From Nitrospira sp. (GTDB lineage Bacteria > Nitrospirota > Nitrospiria > Nitrospirales > Nitrospiraceae), in assembly GCA_023248215.1 (NCBI GenBank), contig JAHFEW010000038.1, positions 1 through 40,555 on the forward strand: DNA of 40,555 bases, in the 5' to 3' direction. Within the stretch, counting starts at the first letter, position 1, and each line of letters starts with the position of its first letter. The notes under the pieces were generated by a model that worked only from the letters and a program-made list of their open reading frames with translations, made no database searches and was not told where the DNA came from. A program made the translations under genes and the position numbers. Of the stretch, positions 1-9,430 are shown piece by piece.

Positions 1-576
1 CACCACCTGGAATTCGAATCTGCCCGCAGCCTCGTTGTAACTGATCACCTCCAGGATATTGGCTTTTTCCTGATAGCCGAGAAACAGGCGATCTTTGAGG
101 AGCAGGCCCGAGAAACCGGCACGCATCGACGGCTCGCTATCAACTCCGATGACGGCTCTTGGGTATGTGAAATACTCCGGCTCGGCCGCGTTTCTCTGAA
201 GCGAGCGGTTCAGGGGGATCAACACCCGCTTGAGGTGCGAGATCTGATCACCAGCCCCAAGTTCTTGCTCAACTCGCCGAACCAAGGCGGTAAAGGGGAA
301 GGGCACCTTGTACCGCATCTGCTCCCCATTCTCTGCGGTCACGAGATAGTCGAACAACGACCGCCCGACTGGCGGCACATCAGGTCCAGGATCTGCAGGA
401 TCCACTACCCACGCTGGTCCTGACGATTGTTTCTGGTCCGTCTGTCCAGCCTGGACTGCAGACAGCGGCCCTCGTTCGGCGGTCTCACGATCACAGGAAA
501 CCAGAACGGTTGCCATTATCAGGCCCATGAAGAGCAGGCTGCAGGGCAAACAATACTTCGCCGCCTGCACCGTCAT
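1..576 (-). CDS. Putative lipoprotein, 3' part outside window
   Basis: Open frame of 192 codons without a stop, running off the left edge, so the C-terminus is missing. The chosen ATG at 576 follows a GAAAGGA ribosome site. The N-terminus is a lipoprotein signal: hydrophobic stretch and lipobox LVSC with the acylated Cys at about residue 28, followed by a polar, low-complexity spacer (residues 30-60) and then a folded-looking region. I do not recognise the family. It lies 28 bp after the preceding lipoprotein gene and is probably the third gene of the diheme cytochrome operon, so a role as an envelope-anchored accessory of that cytochrome is possible but is only inference. Confidence 0.75.
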   Translation of the reverse strand, partial: MTVQAAKYCLPCSLLFMGLIMATVLVSCDRETAERGPLSAVQAGQTDQKQSSGPAWVVDPADPGPDVPPVGRSLFDYLVTAENGEQMRYKVPFPFTALVRRVEQELGAGDQISHLKRVLIPLNRSLQRNAAEPEYFTYPRAVIGVDSEPSMRAGFSGLLLKDRLFLGYQEKANILEVISYNEAAGRFEFQVV

Positions 577-604
577 CACCGCATGGTCCTTTCACAAGCT
601 CCCG

Positions 605-1477
605 TCACTTCGCCATCGCCGTCGTCCGCTGAGAACCGACCCAGCAGTCTTCCTGCAGGTTGCCTGAAGTCCGAAACGCCCCCGAGTCTTTTTCAGCCAC
701 CGCCGGGTTAGAGAGGGTGAAATTCAGGACGAACACTCTCTTCATGTAGGCGCGTCCCAGGTAAAAGCCCGGCCTGATCATGCGAATCTCGTCCCGGATC
801 TCGAATCCGTCCCGTCCGGCCAGCGCATCGGGCTTTTCACGATATCCCGAGAGGTCATCGGTAAAGGCGTAGTCGATGATGATGGATTCCCGCCGCCCGT
901 CCAGCAGGCTTTGCCCGCAATAGAGCTTTGCCGGGAAGAGCAGCCACGTGTCTTTCCCGTCCACGTCGAGTTTCTGAATTGTGGCGACATCAGGCCCCAG
1001 CAACGGTTTCAGAATGGCGAGATCGTTGATCCTGTTCCGCAGAATGCGATGGGACCGGTCAAACACTTTTCCCTTCCAGACCGCTTCGGCGACATGCTCG
1101 AGCTTGGCCGTTTTCAGATCGACCACGAGTCCCTTCAGACCGCCGCCGATGATCTCGGCAAAGCGCGCGCGGCCGCTGCTCCCTTTGGGGAAGAAGGCCT
1201 GGCCTTGATACGGCCCGTCCGGGATAGGGCCCGCGCTCAACCGGGCATAAATTTGATCCAGCTGTTCCTGCGTCGCTTCTTCCAGATTGGCGGGCGTAAT
1301 CTTCATGAGATCGGCAGGGGTCAATGGGAGGTCGTGCTCGAGGCGCGCGAAGTCAATTTTTTTCGCATAGCCTTCGCCACTCTCCCCGAACTTCACCGGT
1401 GGCGGTTCATGGTCACAGGCGGTCAGCAGCGTCAGGAGCAACGCAGAATACACAAGCGAGCCATATCGTCGCATCAT
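605..1477 (-). CDS. Putative lipoprotein of unknown function
   Basis: Encodes about 290 residues. A longer in-frame ATG exists at 1516, overlapping the end of the upstream cytochrome gene, but the ATG-ATG pair at 1477 is preceded by GGGAGGGA at good spacing and gives a clean signal peptide, so I prefer 1477. Lipobox LTAC, acylated Cys near residue 21. The mature protein is soluble, mixed alpha/beta in appearance, with no catalytic motif I recognise. It is the middle gene of a minus-strand operon between the diheme cytochrome and a second lipoprotein. An outer-membrane or periplasmic partner of the cytochrome is plausible from context only. Confidence 0.8.
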   Translation of the reverse strand: MMRRYGSLVYSALLLTLLTACDHEPPPVKFGESGEGYAKKIDFARLEHDLPLTPADLMKITPANLEEATQEQLDQIYARLSAGPIPDGPYQGQAFFPKGSSGRARFAEIIGGGLKGLVVDLKTAKLEHVAEAVWKGKVFDRSHRILRNRINDLAILKPLLGPDVATIQKLDVDGKDTWLLFPAKLYCGQSLLDGRRESIIIDYAFTDDLSGYREKPDALAGRDGFEIRDEIRMIRPGFYLGRAYMKRVFVLNFTLSNPAVAEKDSGAFRTSGNLQEDCWVGSQRTTAMAK

Positions 1478-1512
1478 CCTATCCCTCCCTATGTGGGGCG
1501 GCACATCCGGCG

Positions 1513-3948
1513 TCACAACGTCGCCAGGAACGCGATGAGGGCATGCTTATCCTTGTCCGAGAGATCTTCACCAAAACGATGTCCGTCATCCTCCCGTAAC
1601 ATCAGGCTGTTGCTATACACCTCACGCAGTTCAGCGCCGACCACCAGAAGTTTCTTCGGATCGGTTATGAGGTCCTTCCCCTTGTCTCGAATAGTGGCTG
1701 CCACGGTCTTTCCTCTTTCCGGGCCATACCGAGCCACATATTTGGCTTCCAGTTTTCCGAAGTCCACCTTTGATAAGATGAGATCGTTGGCAAACTCTTT
1801 ATGACGGAAATTTCCGATCCGTGACGAGGGAGTGTCGCTGGGTAACACAATCGCCGCATCGAGATATCGCTGGATGTTCCCATCCGACAATTTGGGGAAC
1901 AGTTTGATGACGACATCCCGGTTGAACCTGGTGATTTTCGGGACGCGCTTGCCCGGATTGAGCAGATCTTCCATAGACGCCTTGTACAGCTTGAACCGGC
2001 CCTCCACCGTCGGATCGAACGGCCAACAGGCCGGCGGATTGGCCAAGCGTTCCATATGCTTCTCGTCGGCATAGGGTGGATTGTAGTGTTCATCTTCCGG
2101 CCCGCCACAGAGTTCGGGGCCGATGGCATTGTTGTGCATGAACGGCGCATGCGCCCAGACGCTCAGCAGTGAAATGTTGCGATAGTAGCCACGCCCACCG
2201 TCGGATGGCTCCTTGATGTTCGGGTCCAGCGGTTTGGCGCGCAGCGTTTCCGATCCATATTCTTCCCAGACATGGCCGGCCATATGGTTGGAATGCAGCG
2301 CGCGCGCTTGGTGCGTGCCTACTTCTGTGACCGGTGTGAGTTTGTCGTTCCCGAGCCAGTCGATCCGCATGCCCGGTTCTTTGGGATCTTTGGACAGCTC
2401 GCGAACATCACGATTCCCGAATGGTTCCGATTGAGAGGAATGGCAGCGCGCGCAGGTCTTCGCGAAGAGGACTTTCCCGCGATCCACGGAGCCCGGCCCG
2501 AACTCTTTATCCAATTGCTCAACCAGGTCGCGAATGTCTTTCAATCCTCTGGCCTTATACAAATCGGACGGTCTCGCTGAAGCCAGAAAGTCAAAGATAT
2601 TGGCAAGGCGGTCCTCAATCGCGCGGAATTGCGGACAATCGCGGCGGGCTTGACCGATGTCAAAGGGGGTCTGCCCAAACCCCCGCTGCGCCGGATCCAG
2701 TTGCCGCATATCGGTGAGGTGATTGACCCATGATTCCTCCGAGCAGCTCCCGATGTTGAAATACACGCGCTGGATCGCTTCGAAGGCGCCAATGCTGTCT
2801 TCCCCGCCTTTGAGGATCTGATGGACCGATCCTTCCTTCTGTCCTCGCTCCCAACACTTCCCCTCTCGTCCCGGTTCACACCAGCATTGCCGCCCGTCAC
2901 TGCCGGCCGGACATTGCTTCGCCGGTCGCCACTTGGTGACGACATGAGGGTGCGTCGGGCGCTTGGTCAGATTGATCAGGGCGTTGATCGTCCCCGGATT
3001 ATTGATCTGGTCGTTGGGAATCGCGGACGTATCGACGATGCCAGGCCTCGCATGGGCGAAGACCTGGTATTCGATGGTTCTTGGATCCATGCCGGATCCT
3101 AAGATTTGCGAGAATCGTGAGTACTGATTCCCGACCGTTCCCGAGAGATTCTCCCACTTCGGATGCGCAGGATTCTTTGGCGGGCTTAGAGGATTGAATG
3201 CAATATGACAGGACCCACAGGAGATCCCGACCAGGAAAGGAGGTTCGATGGATCCATCCGTGATTCGACTGCGCATGGGCTGCGTGGCATCTGCCGGTTT
3301 GCCCCGCTCGTTGTAGCCGGCCCAGGTTCCCAATCGCCCCTTGTTGACGGTGAGCCACTGCTCTTTATTGAATCGCGGGTTCGGAAACTTCCGGACCCCC
3401 ATCGCCCCTGTCGATGTGCCGAACCGCAGGTCACAAGCCGACTGCCGCTGATCTGTTGGGCCATGAGGATCATTGTGCGCCAGCACGGCGTCCTTGAACT
3501 CACAAGCAGGATCTTGATATCCGTCCATCCCGACATAGCTCAGCAGCACGTCATCGCCCGGGCAGTAATCAAACCCGTAGGTCTCGTCGTCGCTTTTTGC
3601 CGGACAATTGGGATCCCCCGGCTTGCAGCAGTCGGGGTCATTGATGAGCCCCCACCGGTTAAACCGCTGTTCCCGAATGTTCGTGCCCAACACGCGATAC
3701 CAATCGACCATCACCCCGAATCGCTGTGGGTACACATAGGTGAAAAACCGTTCGTTCCCCGCTGTAGCCTTGAACCAAATTTCCGCTCCCGCTCGCTCCG
3801 AGTCGGTGAGATTACCGCCGCCGTAACGAAAGCCGGGGCTGTCCTCCTTCAACACCATCGCAGGCGGCCCGGCGGTATCTTTGCCGTTCACGATGCCGAC
3901 CAGACCGACATAGAGCATGATGCCGATGGCAATCATGACATGCTTCAT
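1513..3948 (-). CDS. Exported diheme cytochrome c, RoxA/MauG-like
   Basis: About 811 residues with an N-terminal signal segment. ATG at 3948 is chosen over ATG at 3954 because the AAGGAGGGG site is only 2-3 bases from the latter. Two heme-c attachment motifs are visible: CGSCH at residues 244-248 and CARCH at 499-503. Downstream there is a WAHAPFMHNN segment, equivalent to the APFLHNGS motif that follows the second heme in the diheme peroxidase/MauG/RoxA superfamily. The Cys-rich stretch around residues 350-375 is unusual. Length exceeds typical RoxA (about 680 residues). Known relatives are periplasmic or secreted peroxidases and oxygenases; the substrate here cannot be read from sequence. 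First gene of an operon with two lipoproteins. Confidence 0.8.
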   Translation of the reverse strand: MKHVMIAIGIMLYVGLVGIVNGKDTAGPPAMVLKEDSPGFRYGGGNLTDSERAGAEIWFKATAGNERFFTYVYPQRFGVMVDWYRVLGTNIREQRFNRWGLINDPDCCKPGDPNCPAKSDDETYGFDYCPGDDVLLSYVGMDGYQDPACEFKDAVLAHNDPHGPTDQRQSACDLRFGTSTGAMGVRKFPNPRFNKEQWLTVNKGRLGTWAGYNERGKPADATQPMRSRITDGSIEPPFLVGISCGSCHIAFNPLSPPKNPAHPKWENLSGTVGNQYSRFSQILGSGMDPRTIEYQVFAHARPGIVDTSAIPNDQINNPGTINALINLTKRPTHPHVVTKWRPAKQCPAGSDGRQCWCEPGREGKCWERGQKEGSVHQILKGGEDSIGAFEAIQRVYFNIGSCSEESWVNHLTDMRQLDPAQRGFGQTPFDIGQARRDCPQFRAIEDRLANIFDFLASARPSDLYKARGLKDIRDLVEQLDKEFGPGSVDRGKVLFAKTCARCHSSQSEPFGNRDVRELSKDPKEPGMRIDWLGNDKLTPVTEVGTHQARALHSNHMAGHVWEEYGSETLRAKPLDPNIKEPSDGGRGYYRNISLLSVWAHAPFMHNNAIGPELCGGPEDEHYNPPYADEKHMERLANPPACWPFDPTVEGRFKLYKASMEDLLNPGKRVPKITRFNRDVVIKLFPKLSDGNIQRYLDAAIVLPSDTPSSRIGNFRHKEFANDLILSKVDFGKLEAKYVARYGPERGKTVAATIRDKGKDLITDPKKLLVVGAELREVYSNSLMLREDDGHRFGEDLSDKDKHALIAFLATL

Positions 3949-4181
3949 GACCATCCCCTCCTTCTGCGAAGATCACCCTGCTGTATTTCGCATGCCGAGT
4001 GTTTCCGGTTAGTAGAAACGGCCATTCCCGTTGAAGGAAGCGCATCGTGCCGTCGGCTTGAATCGAGGACGTCGTTCTGTAACAACCATGCAGAATGGCG
4101 GTGTCGGCCGAAATTCCCTGCGTTTCTCGGTTCAATTTAAGCAAGCATTCTGCCTGGGCGCCGCGCGGAGCATTTGCTGCA

Positions 4182-4194
4182 CTATTTCAAATAG
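4182..4194. promoter_or_regulatory. Short perfect palindrome
   Basis: CTATTTCAAATAG is a 6+1+6 perfect inverted repeat, AT-rich in a GC-rich genome, about 234 bp upstream of the cytochrome start and 38 bp from the tandem operator pair. A possible dimer-binding site; no regulator can be named. Confidence 0.35.
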
Positions 4195-4231
4195 ATGAAC
4201 AAAGAGGTATTGGGCAGGATCACCTCGAATC

Positions 4232-4270
4232 TGTATCTAACAAGATAACGGTGTATCTAAGAAGATAACG
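4232..4270. promoter_or_regulatory. Tandem palindromic operator-like repeat
   Basis: Two 19-bp units at 4232-4250 and 4252-4270 match at 18 of 19 positions with a 20-bp period (two helical turns). Each unit contains the inverted repeat TATCT-N4-AGATA. This is the layout expected of two co-operatively bound dimers on one DNA face. It lies 284 bp upstream of the diheme cytochrome operon and downstream of the signalling operon stop, so the cytochrome operon is the natural target. The binding protein is unknown. Confidence 0.55.
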
Positions 4271-4475
4271 CCATGTCGTGTGACTGTTCCAGAAGAGGCC
4301 ACACGAATAGTCTAAGAATGCAGCGGTTCGTCGCTATGGATCAGCGGGTTCCGTCGCGTATGCTGATCTTATCGCATTCTCGAAGGCTACAACGTCACGG
4401 TGCTGCTGTGGTCAACAGTCATGGACGCGGCACTGGTTCGTGTTGAAGAAATGCCTAAGCGGATGGGGAATGGAT

Positions 4476-4805
4476 TTACCGCTTGCAGACGACGGTCACC
4501 CTGGCAAGAAAATCCCGCAGGTGTTCCTGTTGTTGCTGTAGCGTGATGAGGTCTCTTGTCAATGCGGCCTGTTCGAGGTGGTGGCCGATCGTGCTGATTT
4601 GATCGAATCCATACCCCCCGCCGTCGCCTTTCATGCGATGGCCCAGCAGGCGAATGGTGTCGAGGTCGCCTTGCTTCAGACAGGACTCAATGGTGGAGAG
4701 GTCGCGCCTCCGGTTCTCGAGGAAGCCGGGCACGATCGCTTTGAGGTCAGGATCGATCTGCACTACGATCTTGTCTTGGCCGGCCTCGGGGCGTGCCTGC
4801 GTCAT
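4476..4805 (-). CDS. HPt phosphotransfer protein
   Basis: 109 residues forming a stand-alone histidine phosphotransfer domain. The phosphorylatable His is H56 in [14 protein letters not shown], the usual HPt signature, flanked by predicted helices. Its ATG overlaps the stop of the hybrid kinase gene as ATGA, implying translational coupling and a fixed ratio with the kinase. It would shuttle phosphoryl groups between the receiver domains of that kinase and other receivers, most simply the two response regulators encoded upstream in the same operon. The partner assignment is inference from operon structure; the domain identity is clear. Confidence 0.9.
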   Translation of the reverse strand: MTQARPEAGQDKIVVQIDPDLKAIVPGFLENRRRDLSTIESCLKQGDLDTIRLLGHRMKGDGGGYGFDQISTIGHHLEQAALTRDLITLQQQQEHLRDFLARVTVVCKR

Positions 4806-6568
4806 TGCGGTCGCCTCCTTTCATAGGCTGCGAGCAATTCCAGGAGCGTGGTTTTCTTCAGCGGTTTTGTCATGTGAGCGTTGCAGCCCGCCTCGATAAC
4901 TTTCATGGCTTCTTCTTTGAGTGCCAACGCAGTCAGGGCAACGATTTGAACCGCGGGGAGGCTCTGTTCCTGTTCCCATTTTCGAATAGTTCTCGTTGCC
5001 GTCAATCCGTCCATAACCGGCATCTGCATATCCATGAGGATGAGGTCATAGTGTCCGTTCTGAAACTTGGCCACGCCTATTTGCCCGTTATCGGCAAGGT
5101 CCAACCGATGGGGCGTGTCCTTGAGATAGGACTGGATCAGGACCTGATTGTCCGACGAATCCTCGACCAGCAGAATCCGCAAGGACCGGCCTGGGGGAGC
5201 GGGTGCGTGACCGCCTTGGGCTGCAGCCGAGAAGCCGCTCTTGCTCCGGCCCAAGGCGATACTGATGGTTTGCTGGAGATCGGAACGCCGGATCGGCTTG
5301 ACCAAATATCCGCCCAGACCGAGGTCGTAGGTCTTGGCGATATCGTCGGCCCAGCGGTCGGAGGCCAGCATGATGATGGTGAGACCGCTGAGCCGAGGGT
5401 CGGCATTGATCCGCTCGATGACTTGAAACCCATCCATTCCGGGCATTCGGCAATCCAGTAAGAGGAGGCCGAAGGGTGTCTCCGAGTTCAACGCCTCCTC
5501 CAGCACGTCCATCGCCTGCTCGCCGCTGTCGGCTTCCGCCACGGAGGCGCCCCAACCGAAGAGGGTTTCGCTCAGGATCAGCCGATTGGTCGGGTAATCG
5601 TCCACCACCAGACAGCGGAGCCCTGTCAGATTCAGTGCGACGGACACCTTCGATGGAGGCGGGACCGCCTGTATGCCGAACTGGACGACACAGTGGAATG
5701 TACTGCCCTCGCCGAGTGTGCTTTCGGCCCAGATCCGTCCGCCCATGAGTTTGGCCAGTTGTTGAGAGATCGATAGTCCCAGGCCTGTGCCGCCGTATTG
5801 CCGGGCAATCGCGCTGTGCGCCTGCGTAAACGTCTCGAAGATGGTCTTCAACTTGTCCGGAGGCACTCCAATCCCCGTGTCCGTAATCGAGAATCGAATC
5901 ACGCCTGGTTCTCGACGGTCGGGATCGTTGGTGACCGTCATGACCACCGAGCCCGTCTCCGTGAACTTGATCGCATTGCCCAGCAAGTTCAGCAGGATTT
6001 GGTACAGCCGGTTCGGATCGCCGATCAGATGGCAGGGCACGTCGTTCGACAGGTGAGAGACCAGTTCGAGGCCTTTCTCATTGGCCCGAAGCGCCAGCAT
6101 CTCGCTTGCTTTGTCGATCAGCTCGGACAGATCGAAGTCGATGGTGTCCAGGTCCAGGCGGCCGGATTCGACTTTGGAGAGGTCGAGAATATCGTTGATC
6201 AGGCTCAGCAGGCTCGATCCCGCGCGACGAAAGATGCGCAGGTATTTCCGTTGTTCAGAGGTGAGGGTCGTCTCCCACAACAGGTCGGCCATGCCGATGA
6301 TGGCATTCATCGGTGTCCGGATCTCGTGACTCATGCTGGCCAGAAATTCACTCTTGGCACGGTTGGCCACATCGGCGGCATCCTTCGCGGCTTGCAGCTC
6401 CTCGACGCGGCGTTGCAGCTCGTTCGAGACGCGTTGGAGGGCACGTTCGGCGCGCCGACGTGCGGTTTGTTCACGTTGCAGGGCCGTGGGTGGGCGGGAA
6501 GGAGTGCGGGGAGTCCGTTTTGAGGAAGCTGCTGTGGCTCGCCGGGATTGGGCTGTGCGTTTCGCCAT
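4802..6568 (-). CDS. Soluble hybrid histidine kinase, HisKA-HATPase-REC-REC
   Basis: 588 residues. Order: Arg/Ser/Thr/Pro-rich tail (1-30), coiled coil (35-72), HisKA dimerisation domain with phospho-acceptor H81 in SHEIRTP, HATPase with N198, D230 in DTGIG and GGTGLGL at 259-265, then two receiver domains with phospho-acceptors D372 (DCRMPGMDG) and D513 (DMQMPVMDG). No signal peptide, membrane segment or PAS/GAF sensor domain is visible, so it is cytosolic and must receive its input through the coiled coil or from the upstream response regulators. Overlaps the HPt gene by 4 bases and follows the diguanylate cyclase gene by 90 bp. Confidence 0.93.
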   Translation of the reverse strand: MAKRTAQSRRATAASSKRTPRTPSRPPTALQREQTARRRAERALQRVSNELQRRVEELQAAKDAADVANRAKSEFLASMSHEIRTPMNAIIGMADLLWETTLTSEQRKYLRIFRRAGSSLLSLINDILDLSKVESGRLDLDTIDFDLSELIDKASEMLALRANEKGLELVSHLSNDVPCHLIGDPNRLYQILLNLLGNAIKFTETGSVVMTVTNDPDRREPGVIRFSITDTGIGVPPDKLKTIFETFTQAHSAIARQYGGTGLGLSISQQLAKLMGGRIWAESTLGEGSTFHCVVQFGIQAVPPPSKVSVALNLTGLRCLVVDDYPTNRLILSETLFGWGASVAEADSGEQAMDVLEEALNSETPFGLLLLDCRMPGMDGFQVIERINADPRLSGLTIIMLASDRWADDIAKTYDLGLGGYLVKPIRRSDLQQTISIALGRSKSGFSAAAQGGHAPAPPGRSLRILLVEDSSDNQVLIQSYLKDTPHRLDLADNGQIGVAKFQNGHYDLILMDMQMPVMDGLTATRTIRKWEQEQSLPAVQIVALTALALKEEAMKVIEAGCNAHMTKPLKKTTLLELLAAYERRRPQ

Positions 6569-6658
6569 GTCCTGGTCCGGTCGTCTCCAGCCCGTTGTGA
6601 CAGCTCCTGCCGCAGTGTGCGTGGAATGCGAAGCGGACTTCGCGACGGCGGGAGGGAA

Positions 6659-7663
6659 TCAATCCTTGTGAATGTGTTGCACGAGCGAAAGGACTCCGGC
6701 CTGCTTGGCGCGATTGCGCCCTTCTTGCTTCGCTTGGTACAGCGCTTGGTCGGCAGCCCTTATGAGATCGGTCGGTGCGGCCACGCGGCTTGGCACGGTG
6801 CTCGCGAAGCCGAGACTGATGGTCACGGGATCGCCGTTGGGATGTTTGATCTCCGCTTCACAGACTTTCCGTCTGAGCGTATCGGCGACCTGTGCCGCGC
6901 CTTCCACCGTGGTTCCCGGCAGCACGATGACAAACTCGTCGCCTCCATAACGTGCGACCAAGTCACCGGGACGGTTCACATGGCTCGAAATAAGGTGCGC
7001 AACCTGGCGGAGACACTCGTCCCCAGCCTGGTGCCCATGGCTGTCGTTGTACGTCTTGAAAAAATCGATATCGAGCATGATCAGCGACAGCGGGGTAGAT
7101 TCGCGCGCGGCCCGCCGCCATTCCTGGTCGAGGAAATCGTCGAACTGCCGCCGGTTGGTAATCCCGGTCAAGCCGTCGAGGCAGGAGAGGCGCAACAACA
7201 TCTGATTGGCTTCCTGTAGCTGGCGCATGACTTCAAGAAGTTCCTGCTCGCGTGCACGGCGACGTTCGATTTCGTGGACGAGGCGCAGCACGCAGCGGAC
7301 ACGTGTCAGGAGCTCGATCTTGCTGAGAGGCTTCGCGACATAGTCGATCGCGCCCGCGGCAAAGGCGAGCTGCAGATCCACCGGGTCCGTTTTGACCGTG
7401 GCCATGATGATGGGGATGTCGCGATATCGTTCGACGGCTTTAATTTGCCGGCAGGCTTCGATGCCGCTGGTGGATGGCATGACGATATCCATCAAAATCA
7501 GATCCACCCGGCCGGCCACCTGTTTCCCGCCGTCGAGCCCCAGCAAGCGAAATGCCGCCGCCGCGGATTCCGCGACGAAGGTCTCTTCGTAGCCGGCATT
7601 CGCGAGGATGGATTGCATCAAAAGGCGATCGTCCGCCGAATCATCGACGATCAGGATACCCAT
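6659..7663 (-). CDS. Response regulator diguanylate cyclase, REC-GGDEF
   Basis: 334 residues: receiver domain with acidic pocket DD7-8 and phospho-acceptor D59 (LILMDIVMP), a coiled-coil linker (130-158), and a GGDEF domain with the intact catalytic motif at 240-244. RPGD at 231-234, exactly five residues before GGDEF, matches the RxxD inhibitory site, so product feedback inhibition by c-di-GMP is expected. This is the WspR/PleD-like architecture: phosphorylation promotes dimerisation and c-di-GMP synthesis from two GTP. It sits between the Cys4 response regulator and the hybrid kinase in one operon; phosphorylation by that kinase, directly or through the HPt, is likely but unproven. Confidence 0.93.
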   Translation of the reverse strand: MGILIVDDSADDRLLMQSILANAGYEETFVAESAAAAFRLLGLDGGKQVAGRVDLILMDIVMPSTSGIEACRQIKAVERYRDIPIIMATVKTDPVDLQLAFAAGAIDYVAKPLSKIELLTRVRCVLRLVHEIERRRAREQELLEVMRQLQEANQMLLRLSCLDGLTGITNRRQFDDFLDQEWRRAARESTPLSLIMLDIDFFKTYNDSHGHQAGDECLRQVAHLISSHVNRPGDLVARYGGDEFVIVLPGTTVEGAAQVADTLRRKVCEAEIKHPNGDPVTISLGFASTVPSRVAAPTDLIRAADQALYQAKQEGRNRAKQAGVLSLVQHIHKD

Positions 7664-7708
7664 GGCAACATGTCTCCGTGAGAGTGTGTCGTAGGGGGAT
7701 GCTAGCAG

Positions 7709-8356
7709 CTAGTCTGCGTAAACACCAGGGTAAAGCTTTTTGATGCAGGGGGTGCAGAGCCCGTGGCTGAATTCAGCTTCCGAATGTTGTTGGAGATATT
7801 CCTCCAATTGCTGCCAGAAGCCCTGATCGTTCCGAATCTTCTTGCAGGAGGCACAGATCGGCACGAGGCCTTTCAGGACCTTCACTTCGCGCAAGGCCTG
7901 TTGCAGCTCTTCATTGCTGCGACGAAGCTCCCGTTCGCGGGCTTTGCGGCAATCCATTTCCTTCTTCAGCGTGAGCGCGGAGTTCACCCGGGCCAGGAGT
8001 TCCACGCTGTTGACCGGTTTCGTGATGAAGTCCATGGCGCCGGCCGAAAAGGCTGCTTGTAGATTATTCAGATCAGTTTTGGCGGTGACGACGATGACGG
8101 GGATATCCCGTAGGAGGTCCAGGCTCTTGATATGGCGCGTGGCGGCGACGCCGTCTGTGCCCGGCATGAGAAAGTCCATGAGAATGAGGTCAATGGAATG
8201 TGGAAGGTCGGATGACGGGGGATGAGTGACGCCGAGCGCGTCGTATGCAGCGGGGGCCGAATCCGCGACGAGAAGGTCATGATAGCCGGCTCTATTCAGA
8301 ATCGCTCGGAGCAACAACTGTTGGTCCGGCGAATCGTCAACGATTAAAATACTCAT
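7709..8356 (-). CDS. Response regulator with coiled coil and Cys4 tail
   Basis: 215 residues. N-terminal receiver with phospho-acceptor D61 (LILMDFLMPG) and conserved K113, then a coiled coil (130-163), then a short C-terminal domain with C168-x2-C171 and C201-x2-C204, which could hold a zinc ion or respond to redox state. The signature PICASCKKIR and HSEAEFSHG is a known but functionally undefined tail of bacterial response regulators and kinases; it is not a DNA-binding domain. First gene of the four-gene signalling operon, 45 bp ahead of the diguanylate cyclase. Output is therefore probably protein-protein contact. Confidence 0.88.
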   Translation of the reverse strand: MSILIVDDSPDQQLLLRAILNRAGYHDLLVADSAPAAYDALGVTHPPSSDLPHSIDLILMDFLMPGTDGVAATRHIKSLDLLRDIPVIVVTAKTDLNNLQAAFSAGAMDFITKPVNSVELLARVNSALTLKKEMDCRKARERELRRSNEELQQALREVKVLKGLVPICASCKKIRNDQGFWQQLEEYLQQHSEAEFSHGLCTPCIKKLYPGVYAD

Positions 8357-8518
8357 ATGGCGACCTCATCCGATGGTTGGCCTGTGAGACGTCGAGAGAC
8401 GTGCCGATGGGATAGGCTGGACAGTCAACATCCTGCGGACCGACACCTGCTTCATGTAGCCCGGCAAGATCCCTATCGGCAGAATCGATGGATAGGTTGA
8501 GTCTAGCAGCCGGGGGAG

Positions 8519-8968
8519 TTATCGCTGGAGCGCCGCTTTCACCAAATCGCTCACAAGTTTTCCGTCGACGGATTGACCGGCCAGGCGTGCCATCACAGCT
8601 TTCATTACGTGCCCCAGATCTTTGAGAGACGACGCGCCGGATTCCTTGACCACGGCCTCGACGATTTGGGTCACCTCGTCGGAGGAGAGCGCGGTCGGAA
8701 GATACCCCTCGATGATGCTGATTTCCTGCCGTTCCTTTGTAGCCAGGTCTTGCCGGTTGCCCTTCTCGAACTGCTCGGCCGCTTCTTTCCGCTGCTTGAT
8801 CAGTGTGGTCATAATCCGGCTCATCGCGGCATCGTCCAAGTCTTGTTTCAGCTCGACTTCCTTGTACTGCACGGCGGCCTTAATCATGCGGATGACGTCC
8901 ATGCGTAGTTGGTCCCTGGACTTCATCGCCAATTTCAGATCTTCGCTCAACCGGTCATGCAGTGACAT
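8519..8968 (-). CDS. yqeY: GatB/YqeY domain protein
   Basis: 149 residues, the standard YqeY length. The all-helical fold is recognisable from the N-terminal amphipathic helix with the conserved MKSRDQ..LRMDVIRMIKAA stretch and the C-terminal tail GHVMKAVMARLAGQ, equivalent to the tail domain of GatB. The family is thought to bind tRNA or aid tRNA-dependent amidotransfer, but its precise role is not established. Encoded alone on the minus strand, 162 bp from the signalling operon, so probably transcribed separately. Confidence 0.93.
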   Translation of the reverse strand: MSLHDRLSEDLKLAMKSRDQLRMDVIRMIKAAVQYKEVELKQDLDDAAMSRIMTTLIKQRKEAAEQFEKGNRQDLATKERQEISIIEGYLPTALSSDEVTQIVEAVVKESGASSLKDLGHVMKAVMARLAGQSVDGKLVSDLVKAALQR

Positions 8969-9183
8969 GGGATTCCTTTCGGGTAGGGACGCGTGCTGTC
9001 ACGCAGAATAACTTCTTTGCCGGAGGCAGTCAACGTGTGAGAAGCTGGATGGTATCGTGGGGAACAGAGAGATCGGGAGTCACCCTGCGGGCGCGTTTTC
9101 ATCTTGAGAGCCGCGGAGGACTGTCCCATAATGTGACGTCGGCAAGGCCTGTGAGAGGTGGATTCATCGAAAGGGGGAACGGC

Positions 9184-9396
9184 ATGGGTGACAAGAATGG
9201 CAGGGTAGGCGCAGGGGTGCGGCTTGTCGGGGTTCTCTGTGGCATGATCGTCGCCATAGTGGTGGTCGTGGGTTGCGCGAGCGAAAAACCGAAACCGATG
9301 GCCCAGCCTTCATCGGAGCAGGTGAAAGGTAACGCGGATCGCGCCTTCGATAAGCTCAAGCAGGAAGAACGGGAGCGCAAGCCGGCAGGAATGTAA
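9184..9396 (+). CDS. Small lipoprotein of unknown function
   Basis: 70 residues. The ATG at 9184 is preceded by AAGGGGGAA at good spacing; the longer open frame starting at 8962 has no ribosome site and overlaps yqeY. A strong hydrophobic stretch ends in lipobox VVGC (Cys near residue 30). The mature part is about 40 residues, charged and probably one amphipathic helix (KGNADRAFDKLKQEERERK). No family is recognised. It points towards the oppositely oriented MFS gene, with only 34 bp between the stops. Confidence 0.7.
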   Translation: MGDKNGRVGAGVRLVGVLCGMIVAIVVVVGCASEKPKPMAQPSSEQVKGNADRAFDKLKQEERERKPAGM

Positions 9397-9430
9397 GTTG
9401 CGCTAGCTCGAGACGTGCCCCGCCACCAGG

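Larger units (their letters stand above)
3949..4475. other. Gene-free leader of the cytochrome operon
   Basis: 527 bp between the HPt gene and the cytochrome gene, less GC-rich than its surroundings. It holds two palindromic sites (4182-4194 and 4232-4270, listed separately). Short open frames in it, such as the minus frame from 4144 that overlaps the cytochrome start, look like shadows. I see no RNA gene. The length suggests a regulated promoter region for the cytochrome operon. Confidence 0.6.

Noticed and set aside
3205-4140. Long plus-strand open frame of 311 codons
   Set aside because: Antisense to the diheme cytochrome, whose heme motifs are on the minus strand. No ribosome site and no family-like sequence.
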